A stretch of DNA of 64,000 nt from Coptis chinensis (lineage: Eukaryota; Streptophyta; Magnoliopsida; Ranunculales; Ranunculaceae): NCBI GenBank assembly GCA_015680905.1, contig CM027377.1, forward strand, positions 26,374,501 through 26,438,500, in the 5' to 3' direction. The notes beneath the pieces were generated by a model. It did not search any database. It had not been told where the DNA came from and saw only the letters and a list, made by a program, of their open reading frames with translations. Shown one piece after another: positions 58,798-64,000 of the stretch; position 1 is the stretch's first letter, and each line of letters opens with the position of its first letter. A program made the translations under genes and the position numbers.

Positions 58798-59290
58798 GGA
58801 TAAAACATTATATTTTGACATGTATGAATGTGCGTGAATGCATCAGTATATCTGTATATCAGTTGTTATGAAAGACAAATAAAAATCTGTATATATGTAT
58901 ATCAGTTGTTATGAAAGTGAACTATTATTGATGTTTATCATGTGTTCTCTTAATCTTTATGTTCTTATTTGAAACTATTATAAACTCATGTCTAAATTTG
59001 TGTGTTGACTATGGTGATAAGTTTTTGTAAGTTTTTCTCGTCAGAAATAGGTAGTTGAAGTAGGTAATAAACATTACCATGACCACGAGAAACCAAAGAT
59101 AAACCTACAAAGAATAAATTCCGAAGGTAACATGAACATCAACACTTGCATAAACTAGAAAGATTGATGTCGATCACCCTAAATATATGTAGTACATTAC
59201 AAGATATTACTTAATTTTAAATAAAAATATAAGCTCCGTTAAATATAACATGAATGGTGACATCAACTACGGGTTAAACCGAGTTGCAGT
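58798..59290. other. Spacer
   Basis: AT-rich; TCTGTATAT and TATCAGTTGTTATGAAAG recur at 58,850-58,920. No gene seen. Confidence 0.45.
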
Positions 59291-59296
59291 TAAGTC

Positions 59297-59880
59297 GACA
59301 TGAATGGGAGAATGGAGTGATTGCCAAAGGTTGGGATTTTTTGACAAATACGAACTTCTCTAGACTGAAATCGCACCAAAGGATCCTGTCGTTGCATTCA
59401 AAACTGCAATATTTTTCGTGTGAGTAGGTCGACGTGAAAACGGGTGAGTAGGTCGGCCGAAACACGCGGGTGACGGTGAGAGAAATACAATTTGTCTAAT
59501 GAATACGCCCTCGGTTCACTCCACAACCTGTTGTCGTATTCATGTAAAAGCCTAAGTTCTAATTTCACAAGAGCAATGTTCTCCTCACCCCGAACACGAA
59601 CATAATAGCAATAGTACCATTAAACTGAAAGCGGTTTATGCGGTGTGGTGGGGATTTAGTCTGCGGTAGCCCAATCCTCGTCAAGATTCGAGGGCAATGT
59701 TAAATACCAATATGCCTGCATCATAAAGAGATCCTTTTGCATCCACCACTGCGGCTGGTTCTTGATGTGTTCATCATTAAATGGCAACTCCAAGTCGTTC
59801 AACCTTCTCCATTTCAAACTTCGAATCGAACAATTCAACATACATGATGATTGAGTGATTATAGGTTTTCATGGATTTTC
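59297..59880 (-). pseudogene. F-box-associated-like gene fragment, copy B
   Basis: Direct-orientation duplicate of 40,620-41,280. The frame 59,841-59,656 reads LKWRRLNDLELPFNDEHIKN and QAYWYLTLPSNLDEDW. The frame 59,465-59,274 has WCDFSLEKFVFVKKSQP. The two copies differ by scattered substitutions and small indels, and both lack an F-box. They share GTTCACTCCACAACCTGTTG and many longer blocks. Confidence 0.42.
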
Positions 59881-60480
59881 ATGGCTTAGGTTGTGCGGAT
59901 GTCTCAATAGTAATGAGAATTGAATTTCGATTGGGACATAGTAAGCCATGGAATCTATTTGATTCTATCCTTAAGCTTCCATGGAATCTATTTGACTCTG
60001 CATTGATTAAACATCTTTCTTTAGTTTCCAAGTCTTGAAGAAGCTTACAATCTTCTGGATTTGTATCGGCTACTTCAAACTCAGATTGTAACTTTGTCAC
60101 CTGATTATTTACATTGCCAAAATACTTGATGAAGAGAAACACTCGATACGTTTTATGAAGAGAAACACTACGCCAATGTAACATTGCTTTGGCGTAAAAC
60201 TCCACAAATGTCGACCTTCCGGGCCTTCTTCATCGATCTTGTAATCCCGGCAACTTTAGGAGTGGAATTTGACTCTTTAACACCAAGCTTCCGCTTATTC
60301 CCCTTCTTTTAATTTGTTTCCCAACGCGTCGACTACATCTCTTTGTAGTTCTTTGCGCGAGGGGTCCTTCTAGCTGAAAATCGATGCCCCACCTTTGTCG
60401 TTACACTCCGCTTGTGTTTCCTTGACAATTGTGGAATTAGGCAATGGAGTGGATGCCTCCAGAACATCAGTATATGTGAA
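59881..60480 (-). pseudogene. Unrecognised coding remnant
   Basis: A - strand frame 60,205-59,879 (108 residues) contains FLFIKYFGNVNNQVTKLQSE and DCKLLQDLETKERCLINAES, helical and charged. Just upstream, in another frame, is TPKVAGITRSMKKARKVDIC (about 60,270-60,210), a basic stretch. The ESNRFHG unit is repeated twice near the end. It could be the C-terminal part of a transposon-linked protein; no family assigned. Confidence 0.3.
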
Positions 60481-60858
60481 AAAAAATAAAATACAATTAA
60501 GAACACTATATTGTCTTTAGCTATATTGTCAAATATATCAAATGTCCTCTAATATACCGAAATAACAAATTGAACTATTTAAGTAAAGAACAAATTCACA
60601 GTCAATTGACTCTCAAACGGCCGAAGAAATATAGATATAGGGAATGGATCGGTTTACTCACTTTCGTACTCTAAATAGCGTGTCGTATCAATTAATCTAA
60701 TGGCCAGTTTTTTGCTTAGGTGGGCAGCCGGCAGCCATGTACTTTGTTCAGAAGGAATATGGCTTTGAGCTTGAGTCGAGAACTCAAGAGCCGAAACTAG
60801 TAATGAGTTAAGGACAATCATGGGTCCCATTTCTTCTCTCTCATTCCTTTCCTTTGTT
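60481..60858. other. Spacer
   Basis: No gene or strong repeat recognised. Confidence 0.4.
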
Positions 60859-61030
60859 GTTCATACTCAGTGTTCATAGTCCACTAGGAGAACCGAATTA
60901 TGAATGTTCAGTGTTATTGTTGGACTATGAACATTAAGTGTTCATACTCTTAGTGGACTATGAACATTCAGTGTTCATACTCCTAGTGGACTAAGAACAT
61001 AGAATGTTTATACTCTTGTTGAACTATGAG
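60859..61030. repeat. TATGAACA palindromic satellite, block 5
   Basis: Inverted pairs of CTATGAACATTCAGTGTTCA type with ACTCCTAGTGGA linkers. Confidence 0.82.
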
Positions 61031-61752
61031 AATGGATCGGATTTCTTCTAATACCAAAAGAGCGTGCAAAGGATCGACTTGACTATTAGTGGCGCAATAT
61101 TGCTAGTGTTTGACTATCACACATGGCCAGTACTACGAAGTCAAGCCTGATTGGTTTAGAAAAATGACGTGGCGAGAATAGATAACTAAAGTGAGAAATA
61201 GACGAGAAAAGTAAAGGTAAATATCACAGTGAGTTCATTCTATCTCCTTTTACTAATCTCTCTCTTTCTTAAATTAAATCGTTGATCTTCGTTGGTGTTT
61301 GTATGTTATATTCAGAGTTTGATCTCTCACATTGATTCACCAAAATCTTATTTAACATAAATGATGAAGGGATAGAAAACATATTGCAACACAGATGGAT
61401 ACTGATGAACGTAAGATGAATTCATAATCTGTTGCTGAGTATTTACAGGACTAGTGCTACATGGAGACAGAAAATAGCCCCATCATTGTTAATCAACCAA
61501 GTATTGCTCTTGTTGTAAGTTTTAGAAGCATAACACATTAACACCAAACATAACACATTAACTTCGTCTCTTTCATCTTCCTTGGCCTTGTGGACCTAGC
61601 CTTAACTCAAGCTTTTTCTCTATCCTTGTGTATCAAATCTGTTTCAACTTAGGGAAATCCCGAGGAAGAAGAAAGTGAACTTGTCTTTATTTCGGATCGG
61701 TTGTTTTATTTTCTCTCTTTTTGGTTATCTCAATTTCTCCTTCCCTATTACT
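61031..61752. other. Spacer before the MULE end
   Basis: AT-rich, no gene recognised. AACACATTAAC is duplicated at about 61,533-61,563. Confidence 0.4.
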
Positions 61753-61985
61753 GCGGACCCCAATTTGTGTTGGGCAGACTCATAAAAAAAAAACTATTAT
61801 TACAAGGGTTCCATTGGTCCCAAAAATCTAAAAAAAAACAATTATTACAAGTATGCCATTGGTCTCCAAAAATTGAATTGAAACCCCAAACTTAAGCGAC
61901 CCGGATAGGTCGTTTGGACTAAGTCCCAAACGACTTGGCCACACCGTCCCAAACGACTTGGATTAAGTCACAAACGATTCACATA
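61753..61985 (+). repeat. MULE terminal inverted repeat, left end
   Basis: CTGCGGACCCCAATTTGTGT and GGGCAGACTC, then TATGCCATTGGTCTCCAAAA, ACCCCAAACTTAAGCGACCC and AAACGACTTGG subrepeats. The reverse complement of the outer part is the right end of the fold-back element at 37,640-37,795. Confidence 0.72.
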
Positions 61986-62091
61986 TTCTCTTTCCAAATG
62001 TCCAAAAGGACCTTTTCTCTCTCCAACTCGAAAACCCTTATTTGAGGCTTTCTCTCTTCAATTTTCCAGAACCCTAAATTGAAATCCCCTA

Positions 62092-62162
62092 ATGAAACAC
62101 AAGACTCAAACCCTAAATTGAAAACGAAATTGTATACCCGATTTGCATCTGCTGAGTGGAAG
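62092..62162 (+). CDS. Possible first exon of the DUF1985-type MULE gene
   Basis: ATG at 62,092, then in an adjacent frame KLKTKLYTRFASAEWK, ending GGAAG|GTACAC, a donor-like site. RFASAEWK resembles the opening residues of Ulp1/DUF1985 proteins in MULEs. One frameshift lies between the ATG and this piece. Confidence 0.35.
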
Positions 62163-62283
62163 GTACACTTCAAGTTTTATTTTAATTTGACGTGATTGTA
62201 TTCGTATTTGTGCAATTATATTTTCGGAACCCTTATATTTTCACCATTTTCCCATATTTTTTTTTCTTGAACAAATGTGTAGT

Positions 62284-62552
62284 GTTATTTCCTTACATTT
62301 TAGGTTAAGTTTGGGTAAAAGGTTTAGCATCATGACAAATATAATAAGGGAAAAATATTTGAAAGGAAGGTTATGATAGAGTTGGCTATCGGTGGGTGTT
62401 AGGTTATAATGATCTGTCTTCTCAATTTGAAAAAATTTCAATTTGAGAGGATAGATCATTATAACCTGCATATCCACCGGAGGTAGGTAACTCTTTCATG
62501 TCCAAGTTTTCAATTATTTCTTTACGTTTTAGGTTAAGTTTTGGTACAAGGT
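62284..62552. repeat. Direct repeats flanking a long hairpin
   Basis: TTATTTCCTTACATTTTAGG (62,284 onward) recurs as TTATTTCTTTACGTTTTAGG (about 62,511 onward), each followed by TTAAGTTTxGGTA. Between them lies the palindrome 62,402-62,466. Confidence 0.7.
62402..62466. other. Near-perfect 65 bp palindrome (hairpin)
   Basis: GGTTATAATGATCTGTCTTC faces GATAGATCATTATAACC around a three-base centre, with CTCAATTTGAAA/TTTCAATTTGAG in the inner arms. Two mismatches in 31 pairs. Weaker pairing extends outward. In an intron-like position of the MULE gene. Confidence 0.85.
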
Positions 62553-62795
62553 TGTTCCATAGATATAGATAAATATCTGCCACACAGTGATACATCACAT
62601 AAGACAGTGCTGCTTTAGTTATTTTCATTGTCGAATTTGGTAATTACATTTGATCATGAGATATCTTATTGTAGTTATTGGTAGAGGTGGAGAAGGTATT
62701 TTGATTGGGGAAACAATGTTTACTATTTCAGATTGGTGAAACTGTTGGCTAATTAGGAAGAAAAATGTTATTATGTTTTATGTTATTTTTTCTAG

Positions 62796-63708
62796 GATGA
62801 AGAAAGATGTGTATAAATATAAGCCTAAAAAAGTTGAAGACGGTCGACCTCGAGGTGGTATCAAGGTTACCAGTCGATGCCTTGTCGAAAATGCTCGAGG
62901 ATAAGTTGTTTTCGACATTTGATATAGATGAAAGGGTTGATTTCAGGAAATCACCTTTTGGTTTTCTTCTAGATATTAATCTGATAGATCCGGACCGACG
63001 ATAAAAGGTATACTATGCTTGCCCTTTTGCAATCTGATTATGGAAGCGTTGCAAAAAGAGAATTTTACCAGCGACTTACAAATTAAAAGAGGTATACTTA
63101 ACTTTCAAGGAGTCGGACGTGGCCCTTCTTACTAATTTGTCCCACAGATCGACCTCGACCGGTATTTCCGGATGGATTCAACGGTGCCCCACGCCTTCGG
63201 TTAAGGTATTCCGGGACAACCAAGCTTCGGCACGCGATTCTTGTGGCGATGTTTTGCTAACGGAGATTTTGATGGCACGGATGTTAGCTAAGACAAAGTC
63301 GATCAGAGGAATAAGGCGACTAGGAATGACATATACGCTGAAGAGATTGTTTGTGGTCGGGCTTTTTATTCCAAAGTCTACTTAACGGAGTTAGTGTACT
63401 TCATGTCGACATTGCACAAGTTTTGGAACAGTTTGATGCATTTCCATGGGGCTATCTTACTTTCGAAGGCATTAAAGGCTGGTGTGGAGCATCTAAACAC
63501 TGAAATGGAGAAAGCGGTTTAAAAGTTTTCAGGAGAAGCCGTTTACACACACCCTAGGCGGGTGTGCACTTGCTTTCACCTTGTGGATATTCCTTCATGT
63601 TCCCTCTTTGGATGCATACCGATTGGATAGGAACGTTTTCCCTCGGTTTCTAGGGTGGGTTAAAGTTGCAAGGAAAACCATGCGGGACGATAAGTGGGAC
63701 CCGGTTTG
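62796..63708 (+). pseudogene. DUF1985-like domain of a MULE-borne Ulp1-type gene, 3' part outside window
   Basis: After TTTTTTCTAG (acceptor-like) at about 62,795, frames give MKKDVYKYKPKKVEDGRPRG, FRKSPFGFLLDINLIDPDR (about 62,942-62,998), ALLQSDYGSVAKREFYQRL, RNKATRNDIYAEEIVCGRAF (about 63,305-63,365), DAFPWGYLTFEGIKGWCG (about 63,438-63,490) and GGCALAFTLWIFLHVPSLDA (about 63,560-63,620). The order (FRKxxFGxxLD, then FPWGxLxFE, then GxxLAxxxWxxxxxPxL) is the DUF1985 pattern found N-terminal to Ulp1 domains. Several frameshifts. It sits 1.0 kb inside the terminal repeat at 61,753. Confidence 0.65.
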
Positions 63709-64000
63709 AAGAACATGAGAAAAGTTCGTGTGGTGAATGACTTACAAGTTCCACGGAATGTGCAAGCAATGAGAGTCTGAGAGATGCAGATTCGGGTTAA
63801 GTTGTAAATTTGTTTTTTAGTGCGGATCGATCCCTTGTTTGTTTCTATTAAAAGTGTTTTTGATTGGGTTGTTTGTTCTGAGAGAGAAGGCTGGCGATAA
63901 CCGGGTTCCTCGGACATTTTTTTTCATCAAGCAATGCAAACAGAGGTAATGTTCTATCTTCCTCTGTTTCTTTGGTTCATCAGTCTAATAAGTATCAGTG
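63709..64000 (+). other. Region after the DUF1985 block, window edge
   Basis: No clear frame. A donor-like AGAG|GTAATG at about 63,944 may end an exon of the same gene. The rest lies outside the window. Confidence 0.35.

Overview
This window is repeat-dense DNA from a flowering plant, most likely a eudicot. The evidence is Ty3/gypsy LTR retrotransposons of the Athila type, Mutator-like elements (MULEs) with Ulp1/DUF1985 cargo, a Helitron helicase, plant MITEs, and AT-rich spacers with plant-style introns. I see no intact host gene, tRNA, rRNA or CRISPR array. Almost every coding stretch is broken by stops and frameshifts.

Region 1 (1-33,859): two copies of the same very large Athila-like retrotransposon lie tail to tail. 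Copy 1 is on the + strand. Its 5' LTR is outside the window, its internal region is 1-14,271 and its 3' LTR is 14,272-15,783. Copy 2 is on the - strand, from its 5' LTR (32,413-33,859) to its 3' LTR (15,847-17,271). They form a 31.7 kb imperfect palindrome with a 63 bp centre. Both arms carry gag, protease, RT/RNase H and integrase remnants. They also carry about 8 kb of post-integrase sequence with three degraded large ORFs, a short ORF with a hydrophobic stretch, and TATA-like motifs kept in both arms.

Region 2 (33,860-41,300): satellites built from the palindromic words TATGACATA and TATGAACA, a MULE transposase pseudogene, a fold-back element with AAACGAC-type subrepeats, short gene fragments and the first copy of an F-box-like fragment.

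Region 3 (41,300-54,450): spacer, then a 403 bp MULE-type MITE with a perfect 9 bp target duplication, a possible Helitron 5' end and a minisatellite of about 55 bp units. Two 138 bp MITEs (each with a perfect 9 bp duplication) and one Tourist-like MITE interrupt the minisatellite. A Tekay-like LTR and a Helitron helicase pseudogene follow. The first part of that helicase gene has been replaced by MITE sequence.

Region 4 (54,450-64,000): a triplicated exon-intron unit, a coiled-coil repeat gene and a Ulp1 (C48) protease pseudogene with TATGAACA satellites in its introns. A second F-box-like copy follows. Last comes the left end of a MULE: a long terminal repeat shared with the 37 kb fold-back element, then DUF1985-like exons that run toward the window edge.
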